A stretch of DNA of 64,000 bases. It comes from JBLHZY01 sp047631555. GTDB taxonomy: Bacteria; Pseudomonadota; Alphaproteobacteria; Rhodobacterales; Rhodobacteraceae. This document shows, one piece after another, positions 1 to 8,538 of this stretch. Both the position numbers and the translations under genes were made by a program. The stretch covers positions 1,054,001 to 1,118,000 of the forward strand of contig JBLHZY010000001.1 of NCBI GenBank assembly GCA_047631555.1, written 5' to 3'. Every line of letters begins with the position of its first letter. Position 1 is the stretch's first letter. Under the pieces are notes generated by a model that was given only the letters and a program-made list of their open reading frames with translations, was not told the DNA's origin and made no database searches.

Positions 1-648
1 ACCAACCGCATAGCCCTCAAAGCCGATCTCTTTGAGCTTCTGTGCGCTCTCTTCGCGCTGCTCGCGAAATACGCTGCCCTGCTGAATACCAAAAAGCGCG
101 TGCCCAGGCCGATCGCCAAAAGCATCCCGCGAGCGCTGCGCCCAGCGCATCGACATGCGCATACTCTCAAGCGAGACCGCCTCTTCCGCCGGAAACGGCG
201 TGCATTCATCAAAGGCCATGACAATATCAGAGCCAAGCAAACGCTGAATTTCCATTGAACGCTCAGGGGTGAGCATATGGTCCGAGCCGTCAATATGGCT
301 CTTAAACTTGACGCCCTCTTCGGACATCTTACGCAAGCCTGATAGCGACATCACCTGAAAACCGCCGCTATCGGTCAGGATCGGCTTTTGCCAATTCATA
401 AACTTGTGCAAGCCGCCAAGCCGGTCAATCCGCTCGGCCCCGGGGCGCAGCATAAGATGATAGGTATTGCCCAGCAAAATATCCGCGCCCGTCGCTGCAA
501 CGCTCTCGGGCATCATCGCCTTAACGGTCGCGGCCGTGCCAACGGGCATGAACGCCGGCGTGCGGATGGCCCCGCGCGGCGTATCAATCTGCCCCAAGCG
601 CGCGCGCCCATCCGTGGCCTTCACCTCAAAGGAAAATTTCTTGCTCAT
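1..648 (-). CDS. tgt: Queuine tRNA-guanine transglycosylase, N-terminal part (cut by window edge)
   Basis: Exchanges guanine for the queuine precursor at position 34 of GUN-anticodon tRNAs in the cytoplasm. The reading frame opens at 648 with MSKKFSFEVKATDGRARLG and runs off the left edge after about 216 of the usual 370-380 residues. Visible family signatures are TPAFMPVGT, the LTDSGGFQ segment carrying the conserved Asp, SHIDGSDHMLTPE, and DIVMAFDECTPFP followed by a GIQQG segment. The C-terminal zinc-binding part lies outside the window. The gene leads a leftward unit and is followed upstream by a small conserved-type gene on the same strand about 95 bases away. Identification is firm from motif order; only the partial length limits it. 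Confidence 0.95.
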   Translation of the reverse strand, partial: MSKKFSFEVKATDGRARLGQIDTPRGAIRTPAFMPVGTAATVKAMMPESVAATGADILLGNTYHLMLRPGAERIDRLGGLHKFMNWQKPILTDSGGFQVMSLSGLRKMSEEGVKFKSHIDGSDHMLTPERSMEIQRLLGSDIVMAFDECTPFPAEEAVSLESMRMSMRWAQRSRDAFGDRPGHALFGIQQGSVFREQREESAQKLKEIGFEGYAVG

Positions 649-743
649 TGCCGCTCCGCATCCTCAACTTGGCCCCGTGTTTGGCCCGCGCCGTCTTTCA
701 TCTTATCGCTCTTGCCTGCGCGCCCTTTGCGGCGCCCAAAGCA

Positions 744-992
744 TCAGTTGCGCGCTTCGCCCCCGCCCGCTTCAACATCCGCTACGTTCTTTTCAAAATC
801 CGCCAGCAAAGTACGCGCCCGCATCTCTGCGCGCCGGATCCGAACGGCGGTCAAATAGGCCTCCATCAGCGTTTGCGACGACGATCCCAAAACCTCACCG
901 ATCCGATCCAAAATTCCCTCGTCCCCGGTGCGCCCATAAGCGGCCAAAGCTTTTTTCGCCAGATCATCCGCGACTTCTTCAAGAATTTGCAT
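744..992 (-). CDS. Small conserved-type hypothetical protein, 82 aa
   Basis: An 82-residue, helix-rich, charged protein beginning MQILEEVADDLAKKALAAYG. The start at 992 is chosen over a longer in-frame start at 1016 because a clear AGGAG lies five bases upstream of this ATG. No signal peptide, membrane segment or Cys/His motif is visible, and two amphipathic helices are likely (residues 1-20 and 45-75). It sits just upstream of tgt on the same strand, so the two may be co-transcribed. I do not recognise the family and assign no function. Confidence 0.7.
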   Translation of the reverse strand: MQILEEVADDLAKKALAAYGRTGDEGILDRIGEVLGSSSQTLMEAYLTAVRIRRAEMRARTLLADFEKNVADVEAGGGEARN

Positions 993-1191
993 ATCGTCTC
1001 CTATACGCCAAAGCACAGCGCGTTATTCCTGTCCCGCTCAGCCCTACACCAATTGCCCCCATAGAGAGAAGCGCAATGCGCGCCCCAAATGCCGCAGCGC
1101 GACCCAACCGCCACATCACAATCCCTTTGCGCTGTCTGGACCTTTGCCGCGCTATTCCCTATATCTTTAGTCAGAAAAGAATGAGGCCTCC

Positions 1192-1554
1192 ATGACCGCC
1201 GAAACAAACCCCATTGAGGGCGCCCCCCTAATCGCGCCTTCCAGCACTGATCACCCGCTTTACGATCCAATCGTAGAGGCTTGCCGTACGGTCTATGATC
1301 CGGAAATTCCGGTCAATATCTATGATCTCGGTCTGGTCTATACCATTGATATCGCTGAAGATGGCGCGGTCAACGTGGTGATGACCCTTACCGCGCCCGG
1401 CTGCCCCGTTGCAGGCGAAATGCCCGGCTGGCTGGCGGATGCGATCGAGCCATTGCCCGGCGTCAAACAGGTCGATGTGGTCCTTGCATGGGAGCCGCCC
1501 TGGGGCATGGAAATGATGTCCGATGAGGCCCGCCTTGAGCTTGGCTTCATGTAA
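1192..1554 (+). CDS. SufT/MIP18-family Fe-S assembly protein (DUF59)
   Basis: A 120-residue DUF59 protein of the SufT/PaaD/MIP18 type, a small cytoplasmic maturation factor for iron-sulfur proteins. After about 25 variable residues it shows VYDPEIPVNIYDLGLVY, then the signature TAPGCPVAGEMP with the conserved Cys, and the WEPPWGMEMMSDEARLELG ending typical of SUF-linked members. Length fits the family. It is followed 140 bases downstream by an A-type Fe-S carrier in the same direction, which supports a role in cluster delivery, although the sufBCDS core is not in this window. Start is an ATG at 1192; no strong ribosome site is visible. Confidence 0.88.
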   Translation: MTAETNPIEGAPLIAPSSTDHPLYDPIVEACRTVYDPEIPVNIYDLGLVYTIDIAEDGAVNVVMTLTAPGCPVAGEMPGWLADAIEPLPGVKQVDVVLAWEPPWGMEMMSDEARLELGFM

Positions 1555-1695
1555 TCGGCCCCAAAAGAAGACCCAGCGGCGCCAATTGAAAATTAATCGC
1601 CGCACCTTACCTTAAGTCACACAGACCCAACCAACACACGCCGTCAACCGAACCCCTCTAGCCCCCGCGCCACGACCCCTTTGAAAGAGACCCAA

Positions 1696-2055
1696 ATGTT
1701 TGGCATCCCCGGAAAACAAGCCGTATCCATTTCCCCCAAAGCAGCTGTGCAAATCGCAAAGCTGATGGAAAAAGATGGCTCCAAGGGGCTGCGCATTGGC
1801 GTCAAAAAGGGCGGCTGTGCGGGGATGGAATATACCATGGAATATGTCGCCGACGTCGACCCCCATGATGAAGTCGTGGAAGAAAGCGGCGCGCGCGTGA
1901 TGATCGCCCCGATGGCGCAGATGTTCCTCTTTGGCACAGAGATCGACTATGAGGTCTCGCTGCTGGAAAGCGGCTTCAAGTTTCGCAATCCCAATGTGGT
2001 CGATGCCTGCGGCTGCGGGGAATCGATCAAATTCGCTGATCCTTCAGAGGCTTAA
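1696..2055 (+). CDS. sufA: A-type iron-sulfur carrier (HesB/IscA/SufA family)
   Basis: Cytoplasmic scaffold/carrier that passes Fe-S clusters to apoproteins. The 119-residue frame starts at the ATG at 1696 (MFGIPGKQAVSISPKAA); a TTG at 1681 would add five residues and is less likely. The three expected cysteines are present: one in KGGCAGMEY and two in the C-terminal DACGCGESI motif. Length matches IscA/SufA proteins. It lies downstream of the DUF59 gene, and a TfoX-N gene begins only three bases after its stop, so a short rightward operon sufT-sufA-tfoX-tfoX is plausible. Whether it is SufA or IscA by lineage cannot be settled here. Confidence 0.9.
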   Translation: MFGIPGKQAVSISPKAAVQIAKLMEKDGSKGLRIGVKKGGCAGMEYTMEYVADVDPHDEVVEESGARVMIAPMAQMFLFGTEIDYEVSLLESGFKFRNPNVVDACGCGESIKFADPSEA

Positions 2056-2058
2056 GCG

Positions 2059-2442
2059 ATGCCCGCCTCCCCTGAATTGATCGCCCATGCGCGCGATCTC
2101 TTTGCCGGGCTCGGGACAATCGGCACAGGGGGCATGTTTGGCGGCACCGCCCTTTATGTCGAAGAGGATGTGATGTTTGCCACGATCCTTAATGATACGA
2201 TCTGGATGAAATGCGATGAGACGAGTGCGCCGCAATTCCTTGAAGCGGGCGCAGAATTCTTCACCTATCAGCGCGCCAACGGGATGCGCGAAGTCAAATC
2301 CATGATCTCCCTGCCCGAAGCGGGCATGGACGATCCTGACGAGGCAATAATTTGGGCCAATCTCGCCCTCGCGCCCGCCCGTGAAGCTGCCCTCAAAAAA
2401 CGCGCGCAAAAGGCCCGCAAAGCTGCCAAAAAGGCCAAATAA
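2059..2442 (+). CDS. TfoX N-terminal domain protein (first of a tandem pair)
   Basis: A 127-residue protein with one TfoX-N domain: the GGMFGGTALYVEEDVMFATI strand-turn-strand, a WMKCDE segment and the MISLPEAGMDDPDEAIIWANLA ending. It carries no TfoX C-terminal domain. The last 20 residues are a Lys/Ala-rich tail (KKRAQKARKAAKKAK) that could bind nucleic acid or simply be disordered. It begins three bases after the sufA-like stop and its own stop is immediately followed by the ATG of a second TfoX-N gene. The family is named after a competence regulator, but single-domain members have no established role, so function is left open. Confidence 0.85.
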   Translation: MPASPELIAHARDLFAGLGTIGTGGMFGGTALYVEEDVMFATILNDTIWMKCDETSAPQFLEAGAEFFTYQRANGMREVKSMISLPEAGMDDPDEAIIWANLALAPAREAALKKRAQKARKAAKKAK

Positions 2443-2754
2443 ATGCCCCTGACAGATGCCGATATTGCCTTCGCGATTGAGCTTTTCTCCCCCCTTGGCG
2501 CGATCACCCATCGGCGCATGATGGGCGGGCTTGCCATCTATCACGACGGCCAAATCTTCGCCTCGCTAGATCGCGACGGGCGCGTCTATCTCAAAGCCAA
2601 GGGCGATTTCGCCGCCGCGTTGGCCGCCGAGGGGGCGGATCAATTCGTCGCAGGCCCGGGCAAAACCATGGGCTACTGGAGCCTCCCCGAAGCCGCACTT
2701 GAGGATCCCGACGCGGCCTGCGCATGGGCGCAGCGCGCGCTCCAAGCCCTCTAA
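2443..2754 (+). CDS. TfoX N-terminal domain protein (second of a tandem pair)
   Basis: A 103-residue TfoX-N protein starting directly after the stop codon of its neighbour (TAAATG junction), which implies translational coupling. The fold signature repeats with clear divergence: RRMMGGLAIYHDGQIFASLD, then VYLKAKGDF and a GYWSLPEAALEDPDAACAWAQRA ending that aligns with the same region of the upstream copy. It lacks the basic C-terminal tail of the first copy. The pair probably arose by gene duplication. No catalytic residues can be proposed and the function is unknown. Confidence 0.85.
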   Translation: MPLTDADIAFAIELFSPLGAITHRRMMGGLAIYHDGQIFASLDRDGRVYLKAKGDFAAALAAEGADQFVAGPGKTMGYWSLPEAALEDPDAACAWAQRALQAL

Positions 2755-2859
2755 GCGCCTGCAATACAGCGCCTTTTCGCGCGCCGCCCCATTTGCCCCT
2801 TCCCGCGCCGCACCGCGCGCGCTACCCTGCCCCAAACAGCACAGTATCGGAGCCAGAGC

Positions 2860-3615
2860 ATGACACAGCGGCGCAAACTTGCAGCGGGCAATTGGAAAAT
2901 GAACGGCACAAGCGATGATCTTGCACAGATCAAAGCGCTGATTGCCGCCTACCCCGATCCCAAATCCGAACTGCTGCTCTGCCCGCCCGCGACCCTGATC
3001 GCGCGCGCGGCTGAAATGGCGCAAAGCTCCGCGCTCGCCATCGGCGGCCAAGATTGCCACGCCGCGCCAAACGGCGCCCATACCGGCGATATTTCCGCCG
3101 CCATGCTGAAAGATGCAGGCGCAAGCCATGTGATCCTCGGCCATTCCGAGCGGCGCACCGATCATGAGGAAGATGACGAGCTGGTGCGCGCCAAAGCCCG
3201 CGCCGCGATTGAGGCCGGGCTCAAAGTCGTTGTCTGCGTCGGCGAAACCTTGAGTGAGCGCGAAGCGGCCAACACGCTTGATATCATCGTCGGCCAACTC
3301 GCAGGCTCGATCCCCGATCTGGTCACCGGCGAAAATCTGATCGTCGCTTACGAGCCGGTCTGGGCCATCGGCACCGGGCTCACGCCCAGCTTGGATCAAA
3401 TCGGCGAAGTGCATGATTTCATCCGCACCCGGCTTGAGCGGCGCTTTGGCGAGGGCGTTGGCCGCTCGGCCCGGCTGCTTTATGGCGGCTCGGTGAAACC
3501 CTCAAATGCGCGCGACATCTTTGGCGTCTCCAACGTTGACGGCGCGCTTGTGGGCGGGGCCTCGCTCACGGCCGCAGACTTTGGCGGCATCATTGACGCG
3601 CTGAACACCGCTTGA
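2860..3615 (+). CDS. tpiA: Triosephosphate isomerase
   Basis: Interconverts dihydroxyacetone phosphate and glyceraldehyde 3-phosphate in glycolysis and gluconeogenesis. The 251-residue protein has the full TIM signature: NWKMNG near residue 13 (catalytic Lys), ILGHSERR (electrophilic His), and YEPVWAIGTG with the catalytic Glu, then the phosphate-binding LYGGSVKPSNA and VDGALVGGASL loops. Length is that of bacterial TpiA. The ATG at 2860 is the natural start. About 105 bases separate it from the upstream TfoX-N gene, so it probably has its own promoter, and it converges with a monooxygenase gene 22 bases downstream. Confidence 0.97.
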   Translation: MTQRRKLAAGNWKMNGTSDDLAQIKALIAAYPDPKSELLLCPPATLIARAAEMAQSSALAIGGQDCHAAPNGAHTGDISAAMLKDAGASHVILGHSERRTDHEEDDELVRAKARAAIEAGLKVVVCVGETLSEREAANTLDIIVGQLAGSIPDLVTGENLIVAYEPVWAIGTGLTPSLDQIGEVHDFIRTRLERRFGEGVGRSARLLYGGSVKPSNARDIFGVSNVDGALVGGASLTAADFGGIIDALNTA

Positions 3616-3637
3616 TTCAAAGCCTCAAGGTCGCGCC

Positions 3638-4801
3638 CTAAGTCGTTACATCATAACGATAAATCCAATCGAACCGCTTAAGCGGCGCTTTCGGCGCGAT
3701 CTGCCCGCCAAGGCGCATCGCGGCCAATGCTGGCCCGCGCGCAGGCCCGGAAAGATGATAGGCGCTTGCGTTGCGATTGGCCGCCTCAACGATGCGCACA
3801 CAACGCGCGCGCCGCTTGATCTGATAGGCCTCAAGCGCCTCCGTAGCGCCCCTCTGGGCCAAACATTCCCCAAGGACCCAAGCATCCTCAAGCGCCATAT
3901 TCGCCCCCTGCGCCATGAACGGCAGGGTCGGATGCGCCGCATCGCCCAAAAGCGCCGCCGCCCCCGCCAAATGCCAATTGGCCGCGACCGGATGGCGAAA
4001 CAACCCCCAGCGATTGACCGTCTCAACCCGGCCCAAAAGCCCGCGCAACCCCGGCGCAAAACCGGCAAATTCGCGCTGCATTTCAAGCGGATCGCCCGCA
4101 TGATGCCAGCCCTCTTCGGCCCAATCTGCGGCCTCAACCACACCGACAATATTGATCAATTCGCCGCCACGCAGCGGATAGGTGACCACATGCCGCTTGG
4201 GGCCCATATGGACCTGCGCCTGCGCCGGATGGGCCAGCCCTGCGCCCGAAATAAGCGCGCGCCAAGCCACATGGCCGGTGAAAAACGGCGCCGCCTGCCC
4301 CGGATTAAGCAAGCCGCGCAGCTTTGAATGCAGCCCGTCCGCGCCAATCAACAGCGCCAGCTCCTCAGACCCGCCATCGCCAAACTCAAGCGTGATCCCG
4401 CCATGGCTCTGATGGGCTGCAACTACCGCGCGCGACAGCGCGACCTCAACCCCAAGCTCAGCCGCGCGCGCCGCCAATGTCTCAATCAAATCAGCACGAT
4501 GCCAAAGCTGAAACGCCTGATCCGGCGCATGGCGCAACAGATCAAGATGCAAGATTTCGCGCCCCGAAAGCCCATCCAACAGCCGCACCGCGCCCGAGCG
4601 CACCCCATGCGCCAAATCAACCCCAAGCGCGCGCAAAACCGCCAAACCATTGGGCGAAATTTGCAAGCCCGCACCAACCTCAGAGATCGCATCCGCCTGC
4701 TCAAAGACCCGCACAGAGGCCCCGCGCTGCGCCAAGGCAATGCTCATGGCAAGCCCGCCAATCCCGGCGCCAACAATCGCAATCTCTTGCCCGATCAACA
4801 T
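3638..4801 (-). CDS. FAD-dependent monooxygenase (salicylate hydroxylase-like)
   Basis: A 387-residue class A flavoprotein hydroxylase. The start at 4801 (MLIGQEIAIVGAGIGGLAMS) places the Rossmann GAGIGG at residues 11-16, as the family requires; a GAGAGGG ribosome site precedes it, and longer in-frame extensions are not needed. Other marks are LLIGADGLHSKLRG (the DG motif binding FAD and NAD(P)H) and LGDAAHPTLPFMAQGANMALED (the GD motif). The closest described relatives by style are salicylate and 3-hydroxybenzoate hydroxylases, but the substrate cannot be read from sequence. No aromatic catabolic genes lie nearby, so its pathway is unclear. Confidence 0.85.
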   Translation of the reverse strand: MLIGQEIAIVGAGIGGLAMSIALAQRGASVRVFEQADAISEVGAGLQISPNGLAVLRALGVDLAHGVRSGAVRLLDGLSGREILHLDLLRHAPDQAFQLWHRADLIETLAARAAELGVEVALSRAVVAAHQSHGGITLEFGDGGSEELALLIGADGLHSKLRGLLNPGQAAPFFTGHVAWRALISGAGLAHPAQAQVHMGPKRHVVTYPLRGGELINIVGVVEAADWAEEGWHHAGDPLEMQREFAGFAPGLRGLLGRVETVNRWGLFRHPVAANWHLAGAAALLGDAAHPTLPFMAQGANMALEDAWVLGECLAQRGATEALEAYQIKRRARCVRIVEAANRNASAYHLSGPARGPALAAMRLGGQIAPKAPLKRFDWIYRYDVTT

Positions 4802-4960
4802 CCCATGCCCTCTCTGAGCCGCCCCAAACACAGCCCCAAATGCAAAACAGCACCGCGCCCGAAATGGAAGCGATGCTGCAAAACTTATTTCGTGCTTGGC
4901 CGCACTAGGCCCGGTGATCCCCAAGCCCGCAAGGGCCTAATCGTCACACCAAGGCCCGGA

Positions 4961-5389
4961 TCAATCGTCGCGGTGCACTTTTTCGCGCCGCTCATGACGC
5001 TCTTGCGCTTCAAGGCTCATCGTGGCGATGGGGCGCGCATCAAGACGCTTAAGCGAAATCGGCTCGCCGGTCTCAAGGCAATAACCATATTCGCCCTCTT
5101 CGATCCGCCGGATCGCCGCATCAATCTTAGAGACCAGCTTGCGGGCGCGATCGCGGGTGCGCAGCTCAAGCGCGCGATCGGTTTCTTCAGAAGCGCGGTC
5201 CGCAATGTCGGGGATATTGCGCGTTCCGTCTTGCAAACCCTCAATGGTGTGCTTGCTCTCGTCCAGCAATTCTGCCTTCCACTGCAGCAACTTACGGCGA
5301 AAATACTCAGTCTGACGCTCGTTCATAAACGGCTCATCTTCAGCCGGCCGATAATCATCGGGCAAGAAAACCTCTGCCTTCATGTCCAT
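4961..5389 (-). CDS. dksA: RNA polymerase-binding protein DksA (degenerate zinc site)
   Basis: Acts with ppGpp in the RNA polymerase secondary channel to adjust transcription during starvation. The 142-residue protein has the coiled-coil region and an intact tip motif PDIADRAS (DxxDxA), the part needed for activity in E. coli DksA. The C-terminal globular domain keeps YGYCLETGEPISLKRLDARP, but three of the four zinc cysteines are replaced (Thr, Ser, Ala), leaving one. That resembles the cysteine-poor DksA versions known from Rhodobacter. A second ATG at 5383 (MKAEV) is an alternative start; a GGAG and an AAGGGA stretch lie upstream. A second, four-Cys DksA/TraR protein is encoded near 56 kb. 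Confidence 0.92.
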   Translation of the reverse strand: MDMKAEVFLPDDYRPAEDEPFMNERQTEYFRRKLLQWKAELLDESKHTIEGLQDGTRNIPDIADRASEETDRALELRTRDRARKLVSKIDAAIRRIEEGEYGYCLETGEPISLKRLDARPIATMSLEAQERHERREKVHRDD

Positions 5390-5516
5390 ATCCCTTTACT
5401 CCCTAAATACGCCACTAAGCGGTGCATTTATTCTCCCAAGTGCAGCCCCAAGACTTCCACTCTCGGGCGTCATGTAACGCAACGGCACAAGGTTGTCACT
5501 AGCGGATCACCCCATG

Positions 5517-5544
5517 TTGCCGCAATGTGATCCTGTGCTATGTA
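5517..5544 (+). promoter_or_regulatory. Candidate sigma-70-type promoter for the MoxR gene
   Basis: TTGCCG (5517-5522) and TATGTA (5539-5544) are separated by 16 bases, and the MoxR ATG follows 38 bases downstream. The match is moderate and comes from inspection only. Confidence 0.35.
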
Positions 5545-5581
5545 TGCCCGAACACATAAAAATAGAGCCCAGAAAAATAGC

Positions 5582-6421
5582 ATGAAATTTAATGGAACCA
5601 AGGCCTATGTGGCCACCGAAGATCTGACAATCGCCGTAAACGCCGCCGTAACGCTAGAGCGCCCGCTTTTGGTCAAAGGCGAGCCGGGCACAGGCAAAAC
5701 AGAGCTGGCGCGCCAGATTGCCGATGCTTTGGGGCTCGAAATGGTCGAATGGAACATCAAATCGACAACCAAAGCCGCCCAAGGCCTATACGAATATGAT
5801 GCTGTGTCGCGTCTGCGCGATAGCCAGCTGGGCGAAGAACGCGTGCATGATGTCTCCAATTACATCAAAAAAGGCAAGCTCTGGAAGGCCTTTGAGCGGG
5901 ATGAAAAATGCGTCCTTCTGATCGATGAGATCGACAAAGCCGATATCGAATTTCCCAACGATTTGTTGCAAGAACTCGATAAGATGGAGTTTCACGTCTA
6001 TGAAACCGGCGAGACGATCCGCGCAAAGAATCGCCCGATCATCATCATCACCTCAAACAACGAAAAAGAGCTGCCGGACGCGTTCTTGCGCCGCTGCTTC
6101 TTTCACTACATCCGCTTTCCCGATGCCGAAACGATGAAACAAATCGTCGAGGTCCATCACCCCGGCATCAAGCCGCAGCTGCTCACAACCGCGCTGACGC
6201 AATTCTATGAAATCCGCGATACAAGCGGGCTGAAGAAAAAGCCGTCGACCTCCGAAGTGCTTGATTGGCTCAAGCTGATCTTGGCCGAGGATCTCGCCCC
6301 CGAAGATCTGGCCCGCGACGGCGCCTCTGCCCTGCCAAAGTTGCACGGGGCCTTGCTGAAAAACGAGCAGGACGTGCATCTGTTTGAACGCCTCGCCTTC
6401 ATGGCGCGCCGCCAACGTTAG
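5582..6421 (+). CDS. MoxR-family AAA+ ATPase
   Basis: A 279-residue MoxR-type ATPase, a chaperone-like enzyme that usually acts on a partner carrying a von Willebrand A domain. The start at 5582 (MKFNGTKAYVATEDL) puts Walker A, KGEPGTGKTEL, about 40 residues in. Walker B is VLLIDEIDKADIEFPND, sensor 1 is IIITSNNEKELPDAFLRRCFFHYI, and the C-terminal lid follows. The likely partner is the VWA protein at 10.2-11.4 kb, of the CoxE type that normally sits next to such an ATPase; here four other genes lie between. A strong terminator directly follows. The exact substrate complex is unknown. Confidence 0.9.
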   Translation: MKFNGTKAYVATEDLTIAVNAAVTLERPLLVKGEPGTGKTELARQIADALGLEMVEWNIKSTTKAAQGLYEYDAVSRLRDSQLGEERVHDVSNYIKKGKLWKAFERDEKCVLLIDEIDKADIEFPNDLLQELDKMEFHVYETGETIRAKNRPIIIITSNNEKELPDAFLRRCFFHYIRFPDAETMKQIVEVHHPGIKPQLLTTALTQFYEIRDTSGLKKKPSTSEVLDWLKLILAEDLAPEDLARDGASALPKLHGALLKNEQDVHLFERLAFMARRQR

Positions 6422-6446
6422 CGCGCTTCTCGCCGCAAACAACAAC

Positions 6447-6483
6447 AGGCCGCGCGGTGCATCCCTGCCCGCGCGGCCTTTTT
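6447..6483 (+). terminator. Rho-independent terminator after the MoxR gene
   Basis: A perfect 11-bp GC-rich stem (6447-6457 with 6469-6479) with an 11-base loop ends in a run of five T (6479-6483), 26 bases after the MoxR stop. It should separate the MoxR transcript from the sensor kinase downstream. Confidence 0.85.
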
Positions 6484-6589
6484 CATTCGCCGGTCAGGCG
6501 CGCCCCTTCACGCTAGGTCAACTTTGGGCATTAATTGACCAAGACGCCCCCCTCCCGTTAGGCTGGACTTAACCAGCTTGGAAATCCCC

Positions 6590-7897
6590 ATGCCATACGG
6601 TCGCAAGATCGCCCACCTATACAAAACGGAATACGGCGCCCCCTACGAGGTTGTTCTGCGCTTTGGTGCCGTGGCTTTTGCCGGCGTCGTTCTGTTCTTT
6701 TATACTGGCTGGGCCATCGCTTGGGTCTGGCTCGGCGGATTTCTCGCCGTCCAAGCGCTCTATTTCGTCTTTTTGCGCCAGCGCGCCCATGTGGGCGGCT
6801 ATCGCGACTATATTATCGCCAATGTGATCTTTGCCGGAGTGATCGCATCCTTCCTCTGGATGCCCGCCTATCTGTTGACCCAAGACGATGTCGCCATGGT
6901 GTTTTCCTCGGGCATGGGCCTGTTTTGCATGGCGATCTTTTTGATCTGGCGGGCCGATGATCTTGGCGTTCTGATTGCTCTTGAAGTCGCAACGATTGCC
7001 ATCGCGATCCTTGCGGTGACATGGCATTGGGTGCCGCGCGTTGAGCAGCTTTCAGCCCAGCTGGTGATGGTTTTCGCCGCTCTTTGCGCCATTGCCTATT
7101 TCACCATCGCCATCCTGACATCGCGCAAACGCAGGCGCGAAAAAGACACAGCAAGCGAGCGCTCCCTGCAATCCCAAAAGATGGAGGCCGTCGGCCAGCT
7201 CGCAGGCGGAATTGCACATGATTTCAATAACATATTGACCGCAATTCAAGGAAACCTTGAGCTATATCATCTCGCCGATGATGCCCAAGACCGCGACGAA
7301 TTGATCGAAAATGCCCATAGCGCTGCGATGCGCGCCGCCGGGCTTGTGCGCCATCTTCTGGCCTATTCGCGCAACTCGCCGATGATCAAAAAGGCCGTCT
7401 CCGTCGAGGCAATTTTGGAGCAGTTGCATCAGCTCACCCGCCGCCTGATCCCAAGCTCCATCGCGCTTGAAATGGAGGGGCCAATTCTGCCGACCGTGCT
7501 GCTGGTTGATGAGGATCAGCTGATCACCGCGCTGGTGAACCTGATCGTGAATGCGCGCGATGCCATGCCGCTTGGCGGGGCGATCCATGTCTCTGTTTTG
7601 CAAAGCGATATTACCGAGCCCCTCGCCTGCGCCGACGGCAAGAACCTCGCCCCTGGGCCCTATATTTCCTTTTCCGTTGCCGATACTGGGCCGGGCATTT
7701 CGCCCGAAATCCAAGCCAAAGTGATCGAGCCGTTCTTTACCACAAAACCCGTAGGCAAAGGCTCTGGCCTTGGGCTGTCGATGGTCTTGGGGTTTGCGGT
7801 GCAATCGGGCGGCGGCCTGTTGCTGAGCAGCTCGAAAGAGGGCTCAACCATCACGATCATGCTGCCCTTTGACGACGAAATTCGCGCCGCGCCCTAG
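6590..7897 (+). CDS. Integral-membrane sensor histidine kinase, no partner visible
   Basis: A 435-residue sensor kinase. Residues 20-175 hold about six hydrophobic segments and no recognisable ligand domain, followed by a basic stretch (SRKRRREKD). The HisKA box is GQLAGGIAHDFNNILTAIQG with the phospho-accepting His at residue 210; the catalytic domain has the N box NLIVNARDAMP, then DTGPGISPE, the F box EPFFTTKPVGKGSGLGLS and a C-terminal G box. The H-box style is that of kinases that often drive hybrid or orphan regulators. The start is the ATG at 6590 rather than an upstream TTG. No response regulator is adjacent, so this is an orphan. It interrupts an otherwise coherent MoxR/VWA neighbourhood. 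Confidence 0.88.
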   Translation: MPYGRKIAHLYKTEYGAPYEVVLRFGAVAFAGVVLFFYTGWAIAWVWLGGFLAVQALYFVFLRQRAHVGGYRDYIIANVIFAGVIASFLWMPAYLLTQDDVAMVFSSGMGLFCMAIFLIWRADDLGVLIALEVATIAIAILAVTWHWVPRVEQLSAQLVMVFAALCAIAYFTIAILTSRKRRREKDTASERSLQSQKMEAVGQLAGGIAHDFNNILTAIQGNLELYHLADDAQDRDELIENAHSAAMRAAGLVRHLLAYSRNSPMIKKAVSVEAILEQLHQLTRRLIPSSIALEMEGPILPTVLLVDEDQLITALVNLIVNARDAMPLGGAIHVSVLQSDITEPLACADGKNLAPGPYISFSVADTGPGISPEIQAKVIEPFFTTKPVGKGSGLGLSMVLGFAVQSGGGLLLSSSKEGSTITIMLPFDDEIRAAP

Positions 7898-8088
7898 CCG
7901 TATCCCGGCTTTGCCCCGGTCCATTTTGCCCCAGCGCCCCAACGAATGCCGCCCCGAAACGTGCGCAGATCGGCGCAATTATCACTGGCTCCAGCGCCTC
8001 TAAACTTGTATTCCTTGCCCCAGCGTCACGCAAACCCAATTTCAGCCCGCTCATCCGCCCCGCGATCCAAACACCAGAAAGGCGCTAA

Positions 8089-8538
8089 ATGACACAATCG
8101 TTAACCATTCGTAAAATTGTCGCCTCAGACAAAACAGAATGGTCACGCCTCTGGAAGGGCTACCTTGATTTCTATGAAACCTCATTGAAATCAGATGTTT
8201 ACGACGAGACATTCAAGCGCCTAATCGGCGAAAATCCGCATGATTTTCATGGGTTCATCGCGGAAGTTGATGACAAACCGGTCGGCATAGCGCATTTCTT
8301 ATTTCACCGGCATGGCTGGCATATTGAAAACACCTGTTATTTGCAGGATCTCTATGCCGACCCTGAGGTGCGCGGTTTGGGCGTTGGCCGCGGGTTGATC
8401 GAAGCGGTCTATAAGGCGGCCGATGATCAGGGCGCCGCGTCGGTCTATTGGCTGACGCAGGAGTTCAACACGACGGCGCGCAAACTTTACGACCGGGTCG
8501 GCAAACAGACCCCATTTATTAAATATACGCGAGGCTGA
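8089..8538 (+). CDS. GNAT-family N-acetyltransferase
   Basis: A 149-residue single-domain GNAT that would move an acetyl group from acetyl-CoA to an amine. Motif A, the acetyl-CoA loop, is LYADPEVRGLGVGRGLIEAV near residue 90, followed by the motif B region WLTQEFNTTARKLYDRVG. The N-terminal half (TIRKIVASDKTEWSRLWKGYL) matches the small-molecule type of GNAT. It follows the sensor kinase after a 190-base gap in which I see nothing else. The DNA looks less GC-rich than the flanking genes. Substrate unknown. Confidence 0.88.
   Translation: MTQSLTIRKIVASDKTEWSRLWKGYLDFYETSLKSDVYDETFKRLIGENPHDFHGFIAEVDDKPVGIAHFLFHRHGWHIENTCYLQDLYADPEVRGLGVGRGLIEAVYKAADDQGAASVYWLTQEFNTTARKLYDRVGKQTPFIKYTRG

Noticed and set aside
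4328..5530. 400-codon plus-strand reading frame opposite the monooxygenase and dksA genes
   Set aside because: It spans two well-supported minus-strand genes and their spacer, is rich in Arg/Pro/Ala as antisense frames in GC-rich DNA are, and shows no family motif.
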